From positions 1 to 32,886 of the forward strand of contig JAJYLP010000038.1 of assembly GCA_021787615.1 (NCBI GenBank): a stretch of DNA of 32,886 bases. The letters are read 5' to 3'. Position 1 is the stretch's first letter; the number at the start of each line of letters is the position of its first letter. Of this stretch, positions 16,043-24,600 are shown piece after piece. A program made the position numbers and the translations under genes. Under the pieces are notes generated by a model. The model saw only the letters and a list, made by a program, of their open reading frames with translations. It ran no database searches and had not been told where the DNA came from. Source of the DNA: Pseudomonadota bacterium (lineage in GTDB: Bacteria > Pseudomonadota > Gammaproteobacteria > Steroidobacterales > Steroidobacteraceae).

Positions 16043-16708
16043 ATGATGGCAGGCAATCTGTTTCCCCGCTGCAGCACCCGTCTCACGCCCGCGACACTGG
16101 CTGCGGTGCTCGCGCTGATGACGATACCGCAGGCACACGCGACCAACCTGTTCAATCTTTATGTCGGCGCCGCTTACGCCCGTTCGAACCTGCGCGCCAA
16201 GGACAGCATCCCCATTCCCTTCGGCGGCGCCGGTCCGTTCAACCGCTTCGACCGGTCCGACTCGGGCTACCAGTTCAGTCTCGGGGCGCGCGGACTCGAC
16301 CTGCTCGGTGCGGAAGTCGACTATTTCGACCTCGGCAGCGGCAGCGTCCCCAATGCCTATGGCTTCTCGTACTTCGGAACGCTCGCGACCACCCTGTCGC
16401 AGAAGGGCGAAGCCGCCTTTGCGATGCTTTATTTGCCCGTACCGGTCATCGATATCTATCTGAAAGCCGGAGTGGACCGGATCACCTCGGACCTGGGCGC
16501 CCGGTTCACGCCGCAGGGGACCTGTGCCATCAGCGGCTGCACGCCCGAGTCATTGGCGCTGCACGCGAGCACCACGGGGCTTGCACTCGGCGCCGGCGCC
16601 CAATGGAAATTCGGCAACTGGGGTCTGCGGGCCGAGTACGAGCGGTTCACGGCCCTTGGCGGGCACCCCGACCTGGTGTCGGTGGGGGTGATCTGGACGT
16701 TCCTCTAG
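16043..16708 (+). CDS. Outer-membrane beta-barrel protein (OmpW/OMP_b-brl-like)
   Basis: The 221-aa precursor has a signal peptide ending QAHA (about residue 36) and alternating-hydrophobicity strands, for example FNLYVGAAYAR, YQFSLGARGLDLLGAEVDYFDLG and GLRAEYERFTAL. It ends in WTFL, as expected of barrels recognised by the Bam machinery. It is about the size of an eight-stranded porin-like barrel such as OmpW or OmpX; no transported substrate can be assigned. I chose the ATG at 16043 because GGAGG (16033-16037) lies 5 nt upstream; an earlier in-frame ATG at 16019 has no such site. The remnant at 1-530 is a dead paralogue. A TPR-sulfotransferase begins 76 bp downstream on the same strand and may be co-transcribed. 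Confidence 0.85.
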   Translation: MMAGNLFPRCSTRLTPATLAAVLALMTIPQAHATNLFNLYVGAAYARSNLRAKDSIPIPFGGAGPFNRFDRSDSGYQFSLGARGLDLLGAEVDYFDLGSGSVPNAYGFSYFGTLATTLSQKGEAAFAMLYLPVPVIDIYLKAGVDRITSDLGARFTPQGTCAISGCTPESLALHASTTGLALGAGAQWKFGNWGLRAEYERFTALGGHPDLVSVGVIWTFL

Positions 16709-16784
16709 CGCGGACAATTTTCCCGCCGCCTCCGGCCGAGGGTACGATGCCGGTGTCTCGCGCACTGCGAACGCATCGGAACCC

Positions 16785-18293
16785 ATGGCGGACACTGACG
16801 GCAGCTACCACTCGCTCCTGCGCGCGGCGCATCGGTATCGGGATGCGGGCCAGTTGCCGCAAGCCATCAGCGCCTATCAGCGTCTGCTGGCGCTGCGTCC
16901 GGGCTCGCCCAATACCTGGTACAACCTCGCCCGGCTGCAGCGGCAGGCGCGGCAGTACGAGGCGGCCCTCGCCTCCTACCAGCAGGCCCTCGAGGCGGGC
17001 CTCGAGGCGCCCGAGGAGGCCCATCTCAGTCGCGCCGTCATCTTTTCCGATCACCTGCACCGCTTTGCGCAGGCCGAGCGGGAGCTCGCTGCGGCGCTGC
17101 GCCTGAATCCGACCTACCTGCCGGCGCTGTTCAATCTCGCCAACCTGCACGAGGACCTGGGCCGGCGCGAAGCGGCCGCCACCACCTACCAACGGATCCT
17201 CGCGCTCAAGCCGGACCACCTGGAAGCCCTCGCCCGCTACGCTCAGGCGCAACTGCCGGCGGCAATGCCCGACGCGCTGCTCGACACCTTGCATGCCAAG
17301 CTGAACGAGCCGCGAGGGGACGCTGCGGGACGGGCGAGCGTGGGTTTCGCGCTTGGGCGCGCGCTCGATGCGCGCGGCCGCTACGCGGACGCGTTCAGCG
17401 CCTATGCGCTGGCGAACCGCCTCAGTCGCGCGAGCGCCGGCACGCGGTTCGCGCCGTACGACCGCGCGGCACACGAACGGCTGATTGAGCGGACCATCGC
17501 GGCGTTTCCGGCTGCTGAGGCGCAGGTGGCCCGCCCAGCAGTCACGCCACCTGAGCCCATTTTCATTTGCGGCATGTACCGCTCCGGCTCCACGCTCGTC
17601 GAACAGCTGCTCGCCCGGCACCCCCAGGTGAGCGCCGCCGGCGAGCTCGATTGGCTGCCCGGGATCGCACGGGACACGCTGGCGCCCTATCCGGAGGGCG
17701 CCGCGGCCGCGGCGCCGGAGCGCCTCTCGACGCTCGCCGCGCAATACCAGTCCCACCTCGCCGCTGCCTTTGCAGGCGCCGACCGTGTGACGGATAAGCG
17801 CCCGGACAACTTCCTCTACATCGGTCTGATCAAACGGCTGTTCCCGGCGGCGAAGATCGTGCATACCACGCGAGAGCCGCTCGACAACTGCCTCTCCGTG
17901 TACTTCCTGCATCTCGATCCGGCCATGAGCTACGCGCTCGACCTGCTCGACACCGGCCATTACTACGGCCAGTACCGGCGGCTGATGCGCCACTGGGAGC
18001 GCCTCTACGGCGAGGACATCATCGAGGTGCACTACGACGCGCTGGTGCGCGAGCCACGAGCCGTGATGGGGCGCCTGCTCGGGGCGCTCGGCCTGCCCTG
18101 GCACGAGCGCTGCCTCGAGACCCCGAAGGATTCGGGTGCGGTCAAGACTGCCAGCGTCTGGCAGGTCCGCCAGCCGCTCTACCAACACGCATCGGGCCGT
18201 TCAGTCCATTATCGCGAGCAGCTGGCGGCCTTGCGCGAGTGTCTCGAGGCGCAGCCGGATCCCTCCGCGGTCACTTCCAGTAGCAATTCTTGA
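16785..18293 (+). CDS. TPR-sulfotransferase 1
   Basis: The 502-aa protein joins N-terminal tetratricopeptide repeats (about residues 5-200, with NTWYNLARLQRQARQYEAAL and PALFNLANLHEDLGRREAA as clear units) to a PAPS-dependent sulfotransferase domain (about 255-500). The 5'-phosphosulfate loop is PIFICGMYRSGST (258-270) and the 3'-phosphate region is KIVHTTREPLDNCLS (357-371), including R363 and S371. TPR-sulfotransferases resemble protein tyrosine sulfotransferases in using the repeat domain to hold a substrate, but most bacterial ones have no proven target. No signal peptide is seen, so it should act in the cytoplasm. It follows the barrel gene by 76 bp and overlaps the convergent lipoprotein gene by 23 bp. 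The domains are intact. Confidence 0.88.
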   Translation: MADTDGSYHSLLRAAHRYRDAGQLPQAISAYQRLLALRPGSPNTWYNLARLQRQARQYEAALASYQQALEAGLEAPEEAHLSRAVIFSDHLHRFAQAERELAAALRLNPTYLPALFNLANLHEDLGRREAAATTYQRILALKPDHLEALARYAQAQLPAAMPDALLDTLHAKLNEPRGDAAGRASVGFALGRALDARGRYADAFSAYALANRLSRASAGTRFAPYDRAAHERLIERTIAAFPAAEAQVARPAVTPPEPIFICGMYRSGSTLVEQLLARHPQVSAAGELDWLPGIARDTLAPYPEGAAAAAPERLSTLAAQYQSHLAAAFAGADRVTDKRPDNFLYIGLIKRLFPAAKIVHTTREPLDNCLSVYFLHLDPAMSYALDLLDTGHYYGQYRRLMRHWERLYGEDIIEVHYDALVREPRAVMGRLLGALGLPWHERCLETPKDSGAVKTASVWQVRQPLYQHASGRSVHYREQLAALRECLEAQPDPSAVTSSSNS

Positions 18294-18687
18294 TCTGTCC
18301 GCACACGCCCGCTCCATCCTCCATCCGATGGCGCTCGGCAGCCATCATCGCCAACACGTGACGCAGCGTGGCTGCGCTGTGCACGCATTTCGTGGATGGA
18401 ATCAATGTACCGATATTCCTGCCCCGCCAGCAATAGCTCGTTTGGCCGTTGCGCACCAGGGCATAGAAATCCGGCAACCCCTCCTGGCGCGCTTGGTTGA
18501 CTAGTTCTTGAACCTTCACGAGGTGCTTGGCGGTGAAGTCGCCCTGCATCCCGGCCGCATGCGCCCGGGCGCCGTTCGAAGCTATCACTGACGCCGCCGA
18601 TGCGCCGCCGGCACAGCCGGCCAGAATCATCAGCGCAGCCCCGACCACTGCTCCGCGCAGAACGCGCGACACTTCAAGCGTGCTCAT
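18271..18687 (-). CDS. Small lipoprotein, paralogue 1
   Basis: The 138-aa precursor carries a lipoprotein signal: hydrophobic VVGAALMILAGC with a lipobox Cys after LAG. The mature part ends in a block shared with 18868-19284: KVQELVNQARQEGLPDFYA, VRNGQTSYCWRG, NIGTLIPSTKCV, then two further cysteines near the C-terminus (VCGQIKNC). Four mature cysteines could form disulfides in the periplasm. I recognise no named family. The ATG at 18687 has GGAAG 7 nt upstream; a TTG two codons earlier is possible. It overlaps the end of the convergent sulfotransferase gene by 23 bp. Confidence 0.72.
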   Translation of the reverse strand: MSTLEVSRVLRGAVVGAALMILAGCAGGASAASVIASNGARAHAAGMQGDFTAKHLVKVQELVNQARQEGLPDFYALVRNGQTSYCWRGRNIGTLIPSTKCVHSAATLRHVLAMMAAERHRMEDGAGVCGQIKNCYWK

Positions 18688-18867
18688 GCTCAAGCTTCCG
18701 TTGACAACCCCACCGACGGGTCACCGGAGCGCCATCGAAGGATACGGCGTGTGCCGGGCATCAAACCGCCGCGCAACGCCAGAGTCCGTCTCCTGGCAGC
18801 ACACGCGTCTTTGCGAGGCGCCCGGGCATCCAGGCACGGCGCCGTACGACGTCGGCTCGCATGAAAC

Positions 18868-19284
18868 TCAATTGCCGGCACAGCCTGCCTTCCCTCCGCA
18901 CATTCCCCCGGCCCTCTCCATCATCTGGTGGCGCTGCGCGGCGAGCGCCCGTATCACCTGCCGCAGCGAGTCCGAGCTGTTGACGCACTTCGTGGAGGGG
19001 ATCAGCGTGCCGATATTCTTGCCCCGCCAACAATAGACCGTATGGCCGTTGCGCACGTCCGCATAGACATCGGGCAACCCAGCCTGCCGCGCCTCGGCGA
19101 CGAGCTTCTGCACCTTCGTCAGATGTTCTGTGCTGCGCGCGCTTGCTTGGGCTGCCGCCTTCGACTGAGGGCCATTCGCGGCAGTGGCCGCCGGCGCCGG
19201 TCCGCTCGCGCAGCCCGCCAGGGCAATCAGCACCGCCCCGATGCAAGCGCTTTCCAATATTCTGAAGGCTGTGAATCTTGACAT
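18868..19284 (-). CDS. Small lipoprotein, paralogue 2
   Basis: The 138-aa precursor with signal ACIGAVLIALAGC (lipobox LAGC) is homologous to the neighbouring lipoprotein. KVQKLVAEARQAGLPDVYADV, RNGHTVYCWRGKNIGTLIP and STKCVNS align with it closely, and the C-terminus again carries two cysteines (MCGGKAGC). The linker after the lipid Cys is Ala/Ser/Pro-rich. A strong GGGGAGG lies a few bases upstream of the ATG at 19284. The gene starts 64 bp after the stop of the leftward protease 2 gene, so they may share a transcript. The lipoproteins are probably a tandem duplication; function unknown. Confidence 0.75.
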   Translation of the reverse strand: MSRFTAFRILESACIGAVLIALAGCASGPAPAATAANGPQSKAAAQASARSTEHLTKVQKLVAEARQAGLPDVYADVRNGHTVYCWRGKNIGTLIPSTKCVNSSDSLRQVIRALAAQRHQMMERAGGMCGGKAGCAGN

Positions 19285-19348
19285 CCTGGCCTCCCCTGCA
19301 AATCCTCATGCCAAGCGTAGCGCCGCCGGATCGGCCGTCAAGGGCACC

Positions 19349-20323
19349 CTAAGGTCCCCCGGGCAGCGGCGAGCCCAGCGGTGAGTAGGTCTGCTCGACC
19401 TCCACGCCCGAGGCCCGGTGCGGCAGGATGTAAACGTGCGGGCGGCGGTAGTCGAGGATCAGGCCATCGACCGTCCCCAGGACGTCCATCCCGATGACGA
19501 CGGCCGGCCGGTCCTCCAGGTGCCAGACTTTGAAGATCGGAATGTTGCCGTAAACGATATCCAGATCGCCGATGGCGGCCGGTCCCAGGTATACCGTCGG
19601 CGATCCGGCCATGTCGCCGTTTGAGACCTGACGGGTCACGCCGAAAATACGAGCGTTGTTCTTCTGCCGCGCCGCGCTGCGCATCAGGGCCCTGTGCAGC
19701 GCCTCGTTCCCGAGAGTGCGCGGCGAGCCGGTGTCGATCACAGCGATGACCGGGACGCTGCCGATGTGCGCATGGACCCTGAGCAGCCCCCCGGCCGTGC
19801 GGCGGGCCCGAATGGACAGATAGCCCCACACGCCGCCCCCGTGGGAGTGCCCGATCCAGACCACGTTGTGGCGGAAATCCACGGCGATGCGCTCGGCGGG
19901 CAGTCCAGCCAGGCCCAGGATGCCGTCGAGTCCGTTCATGACGGGGCTGTCCGTGATCGGCATGCGCATGTTGGCCCAGCGGAACCGGCCGACCCGCAGA
20001 CGCGCCACCGGGACCCAGGGCAGCTGCTCGCTGCCGGTAATGCCGGTCACCTTCATCAGCGCCCCGGGACCCGGCGTCAGCTTCAGCCGCTCGGCGAGCG
20101 CCGGCGAGATCATCGACTGATTGGCGCCGGTGTCGACCAGGAAGCGGTACGGCCCCGTCCCATCGATCATCACGGGCGCGATGATGCGGCCGATCCGATC
20201 GATGGTCGTGGGACCGGCGAGCAGCCAGCTCGAGGGATCCGCCGAAGCACTCGAGGCGGCTGCATGCGGCAGGCAGGCCGCGCACAGAATCGCGAACCAG
20301 AGCACCGCGGAATGGGACTGCAT
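19349..20323 (-). CDS. Secreted retropepsin-like aspartyl protease, paralogue 2
   Basis: The 324-aa protein has a signal peptide (MQSHSAVLWFAILCAACLPHAAAS) and two lobes with FLVDTGANQS (D64) and AVIDTGSPRT (D197). LDGILGLAG and VVIGMDVLG serve as the paired hydrophobic-Gly turns. It shares its whole layout with the protease at 8106-9104, including PWVPVA, RRTAGGLL, FGVTRQVSNG and LGPAAIGDL. TATAGT (20370-20365, minus strand) inside GGCGTATAGT lies about 42 nt upstream of the ATG, the same core as for paralogue 1. The gene is divergent from sulfotransferase 2 and upstream of the lipoprotein pair. It probably acts in the periplasm; both catalytic Asp residues are present. Confidence 0.87.
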   Translation of the reverse strand: MQSHSAVLWFAILCAACLPHAAASSASADPSSWLLAGPTTIDRIGRIIAPVMIDGTGPYRFLVDTGANQSMISPALAERLKLTPGPGALMKVTGITGSEQLPWVPVARLRVGRFRWANMRMPITDSPVMNGLDGILGLAGLPAERIAVDFRHNVVWIGHSHGGGVWGYLSIRARRTAGGLLRVHAHIGSVPVIAVIDTGSPRTLGNEALHRALMRSAARQKNNARIFGVTRQVSNGDMAGSPTVYLGPAAIGDLDIVYGNIPIFKVWHLEDRPAVVIGMDVLGTVDGLILDYRRPHVYILPHRASGVEVEQTYSPLGSPLPGGP

Positions 20324-20364
20324 GGCGAGCCTCTGATGGGCCGCAAGTGGCTGGCAATGCGAAC

Positions 20365-20374
20365 ACTATACGCC
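20365..20374 (-). promoter_or_regulatory. Protease 2 core promoter
   Basis: GGCGTATAGT on the minus strand is identical to the decamer in front of protease 1 (9153-9144). The predicted start is about 35 nt before the ATG. No good -35 is visible at the usual distance. Confidence 0.5.
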
Positions 20375-20487
20375 CGAGCGCGAACGGCGCCCTTCTTTAC
20401 GCGCGGGAGCCAGATCCCATGCGCCGCCGTCCGCGCGATGGGTCCAGCCACCGTCGCCGGTTATCCAATAAGTTAAGCTCGCAGCCC

Positions 20488-21528
20488 ATGCCTGACCCAG
20501 ACAGTCCCAACCGCACTCCAACGCCCGGACGAACCCCAATCGAGACCGACACGCTGATCGGGACGCCCGCCTGGCTGCCGCTCGCGACCGCCCCCGATGC
20601 GACGGTCCGTCTGATCCGGCTCACGGCAGCGGATTACCGGGTGGCGAGTTTCCTCGATGCGCGCATCCTGCAGCGATCCCCGCCTCAGGCCGAGTGCCCC
20701 GTGACCACCCTCGCGGCTGCGGCCGCACGCCTTGCGCCGAACGCGCAATTCATCTTCCACATCGGACACGTGGGCTCGACGCTGCTGTCGCGCCTGGCTG
20801 GCGAGCACCCGAAGCTGTTCTCGCTGCGCGAGCCGACGCTGCTGCGCGAGGCCGCGCAGGCCGGTGGCGACGCCGGCAACGGATTGACGCTGCCGCAGCG
20901 GCTGGGACTGCTGTCGCGAACCTGGCGGCCCGAGCAAAGGGCACTGATCAAAGCCACGAGTGTTGTGAACGAGATCGCGGCCAACCTGCTCGCGTGCACG
21001 GCTGACTCGCGGGCGATCCTTTTGTACACATCGGCGCCCACCTACCTGCGCGCCATACTTGCGGGTCCCAACTCCCGTCTCGAGACACGGGCGCTCGCAG
21101 CAACACGCCTCGAGCGTCTGCGGCGACGGACGGGAAGCACTCTGCCCGAGCCGCGCAGCGAAGGGGAATGGGTAGCGATGAGCTGGCTGTGCGAGATGGC
21201 CGCGCTCGAGGAGACCACCATGCGCTTCGGCCCCCGTGTACGGTGGATGGATTTCGAGCGCTTTCTGCTCGAGCCGGGCACCCGGCTTGCCGAGATGCTC
21301 CATGCGGTCGGCGTTGAGCCCGACACAAGGATGATCGAGACGGTGCTCGCGGGGCCGTTGATGCACCGATATTCCAAGGCACCGGAGCACGCCTATGACC
21401 CGGATCTGCGCCGGCGGGTGCTGGTTCAGGCCGGTCTCGAGCATACGGCCGAGATCCGCTCGGGCATGGACTGGCTCGCCAGCCAGCGCAGCGCGCATCC
21501 GCTCATCGCCGCGGCGCTCGCACGCTGA
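20488..21528 (+). CDS. Sulfotransferase-like P-loop protein without TPRs (sulfotransferase 2)
   Basis: The 346-aa protein contains FIFHIGHVGSTLLSRLAGEHP (from residue 88), which matches the 5'-phosphosulfate loop of sulfotransferases, followed by LFSLREPTLLRE. The region where the 3'-phosphate motif is expected reads LLYTSAPTYLRAIL. It keeps the spacing but lacks the usual Arg before the Pro, so activity with PAPS is uncertain. LPEPRSEGEWVAMSWLCEM and VRWMDFERFLLEPGTRL match the C-terminal part of the fold. The N-terminus is Pro/Thr-rich, and there is no TPR domain or signal peptide. The ATG at 20488 was preferred over an in-frame ATG at 20347, which overlaps the protease 2 promoter. It is divergent from protease 2 and convergent with TBDR2. 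Confidence 0.72.
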   Translation: MPDPDSPNRTPTPGRTPIETDTLIGTPAWLPLATAPDATVRLIRLTAADYRVASFLDARILQRSPPQAECPVTTLAAAAARLAPNAQFIFHIGHVGSTLLSRLAGEHPKLFSLREPTLLREAAQAGGDAGNGLTLPQRLGLLSRTWRPEQRALIKATSVVNEIAANLLACTADSRAILLYTSAPTYLRAILAGPNSRLETRALAATRLERLRRRTGSTLPEPRSEGEWVAMSWLCEMAALEETTMRFGPRVRWMDFERFLLEPGTRLAEMLHAVGVEPDTRMIETVLAGPLMHRYSKAPEHAYDPDLRRRVLVQAGLEHTAEIRSGMDWLASQRSAHPLIAAALAR

Positions 21529-21550
21529 CGCATCTCATCGTGCGCACATA

Positions 21551-21586
21551 GAAAAGGGGCGGCGAGCCGCTCGAGCCCGCCGCCCC
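21551..21586 (-). terminator. Rho-independent terminator of TBDR2
   Basis: GGGGCGGCG (21556-21564) pairs with CGCCGCCCC (21578-21586). On the minus strand the stem is followed by TTTTC (21555-21551). It lies just past the TBDR2 stop at 21608. Confidence 0.75.
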
Positions 21587-21607
21587 ATTTGCCGTGCAGT
21601 CCCCGAA

Positions 21608-24600
21608 TCAGAACTTCGCGGTCACGTCGACGAAGATGTAGCGACCGAGCGAGTCGTACATCTGCGGGAACGTGTTGCCGTTGCCGAATACGCCCGGCAG
21701 GTCCGACAGTCCGATCACCGGCGGCTGCTTGTCCAGGACGTTGTTGACACCGAGGCGCGCAACCACTCCGTGAGCGACCGGCATGGCAGCCGTCAGATCG
21801 AGGTAGCTGTAGGAGGCGATGTGCGCATCCGTGCTGGAGATGGCGCCGTTGGCGATGGTCCCGCCGCCGTTCAGCTTACCCAGAGCCGGATTCGGGCTGA
21901 GGGCGTCCAGGGTCACCGGCGAGAAGTAGCGCCAGGTCGCCGTCGCCTGCAGGCCGTGCCACGGCGTCATCCAGGTCACCGTCATGCGATGACGCCACTT
22001 CGGCACCGGCTGACCGCACACCGGTCCGTAGTAGCCAGCACAGTCGTAGCGGGTCGAGGGCAGGCCCGTGATCGTGGTCGTGTAGAGACCGCCGATGTAG
22101 GTACCCTGCAGAGCGAACGCCAAACGACCGTAGCCCCTCAGCCCCATCTCGTAGTTGACGTCGATGTCGACGCCCTTCTCCTCGAGCTCACCGACGTTCT
22201 GCTCGGTGTCGAAGACGTAGCCGCTCTGGCCCCACAGCTCCCCGCCCGCCGAGCGATGTACGTCCTGGCACAGCAGACCGGTGTTCACGCACTGCGTGAT
22301 GATGGTGTTGCCGCCGAGGGCCTCGATGACGTTCTCGATCTTGATATCGTAGTAGTCGATCTCGGCGCTCAGGCCCGGCACGTACGAGGGCGTCCAGCCG
22401 ATGCCGAAGGAGCTCGTGAGCGCGGTCTCCGGCTGCAGGTTCGGGTTGCCGCCGAGCAGGCCGTTGTACTGCGCCGCAGGCGCCGGCAGGATGTTACCGT
22501 ACTGGGCTGCGGTCACGCCCGAGCGCGCGCACTGCGCCAGAGTCGCCGACGGATTGGTGCCCGCGCAGGGGTCGACGTTACCGTCCAATGCGACGGTCTG
22601 CGGGCTGTAGAGCTCGCCGACGTTCGGCGCGCGCACCGCGCGATCGAAGCTCGCGCGGACACGGTAGTCGTGCGAGGGCTTCCACGCCGCACTGAACCCG
22701 TACGTATTGGTCTTCACGCCGCCGACGGTCGACCCGTTGAACGGCGAGTAAGACGAGTAACGATACGACGCGTCGATCGCGAGGCTCTTGGCGAATGGCT
22801 TGTCCTGCATCAGCGGCAGCCGGCCTTCGCCGTAGGCCTCGCGCACAATCACATCACCAGCGACCGGCAGGGTCGCACCGCCCGCACCTGCGAGATCAGC
22901 GGTCTGGAATTCCATGTCCGGCTGGGTGAAGGACTTGTCGTCGCGATAGTCGGCGCCCAGGGCCACCTGCAGGCCCGAGTGGGCGGTCGGCAGCCTGACG
23001 TACTGGCTGAGATCGCCGTTCACCACCAGGTTCACCATGGTCTGGGCGATCTGGCCGCGCTGCACGCCGGGCGTCGAGATGAAGTGCGTCGCGGCCGAGG
23101 GCGGCAGATAGGCGCTGCCGCCGTGACCGAAGATGTTCCACGGCACGCAACCGACACCAAGACCATTGCTCACGCCATTGGCGGTGACTTGACACTCCGG
23201 CTGTCCGTTCGGGCCCATCACGACATCGAGAGCATCGTTGATGCGCGTCACAGACAGATCGTTGAGGAACGTCTCGCTCAAGTTGGTAAAGCCATATTGG
23301 TAGTAGCCGTTGTACGACCAATTGTCGTTGATTTCACCCTTGACGCCGATCGTTTCGTTGAAATCCGTGTGCTCGAGATTGTCGACTCGATCGCCGCCCT
23401 CGATGTTGCGCCGTCCGATGTACATCGTGGCGCTGCCGGTAGTGCTGCCGCCGCACCACTCGGTCAGCATGGAGGGCGAGAGGAACGGGTTCGCGCAGTT
23501 GACCGTGTACGGCGTGCCGAGAAAGGCGCCGGACGGGGCGATCTGCGCTAGAGAATGATCGTCCATAAACATGGTGCTCGAATACACCGTCACGTGCCGG
23601 TTGAAGGTGTAATGCAGGAACGAGCCCGCGGTGTAGCGCTCGTCCGGGCGCTGGAAGTAGTTCAGCGGCCCGAAGTTGAAGTCGTACGCCGACGAGTAAG
23701 GCACCAGAGCGCCCGTGGCCAGGTTGACGCTCTGGTCGAAGGTCGTGTTCGCCGCGTTGGTGAAGATGAAGCGGCCGGGATAGCCGTTGCTCGAGCCCAG
23801 GCACTGGAACTTGCCGCCCGTGTCGTAGGAGCCGGCGACGTAGCCCGAGCCCAGCGAGCAGGCGCTCACCGAGTACTGCGACTGCAGTACCGAGTTGATG
23901 TTGCGGTAGGTCGCGTAGAAGGTGGCGTTGCCCTTGCCGTCCGGCGTGTTCACGCCGGCGATGAAGTCGATCTCCTTCTGCGCGCCGGTCCACACGCTGG
24001 AGGGCGCCTGCTGAAAGTTCGTGCCGTAGTTCGTGTTGAAGCTGGTGATCGCGGACTGCACGCCGGCGGTGTTGCTGTTGTCGTTCTGGTAGATGCCGCC
24101 GTTGAAGTCCAGCTCCACGCCCTGGAAGTGCTGCTTCAGGCGGAAGTTCACCACGCCCGCGACCGCGTCCGCGCCGTAGATCGAGGAGGCACCACCGGTC
24201 TGGATCTGGATGCTCGAGATCAGCGCCGCCGGGATCATGTTCACATCGACAGCGCCGCCGTCGCGCGGATCGCCTGGCTGAAGGCGCATACCGTCAACCA
24301 GCACCAGGGTGCGCTTGGCGCCGAGGTCGCGCAGATCGATGGTGGCCGTGCCCGTGGCGCCGTTGACGACGTTCGAGCCCTGATCGGCGAACACCTGCGG
24401 CAGCTGATTCAGCATGTCCTCGATGCGGGTCGCGCCGGTCTGCTGAATGGCCTGGGCGCTGATAAAGGTTACCGGACTCATCGAGACCTGATTCGGAGTG
24501 GCGATGAGCGAGCCGGTAACGACGACCTCCTTCAGCTGGGCCGGCTCCTTCTTGGCGTTGGTTGAGGAACTCGAGCCGTTGGTGGAGGCATTCTGGGCGT

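Noticed and set aside
16647-18188. 513-codon frame antisense to TPR-sulfotransferase 1
   Set aside because: No motif; the plus strand carries clear TPR and PAPS-binding motifs.
21395-23551. 718-codon open frame antisense to TBDR2 (and a matching one at 11520-13301 antisense to TBDR1)
   Set aside because: It is rich in Arg/Val/Ala with no motif, lies wholly opposite a clear receptor gene in GC-rich DNA, and has no start signals. It is a by-product of codon bias.
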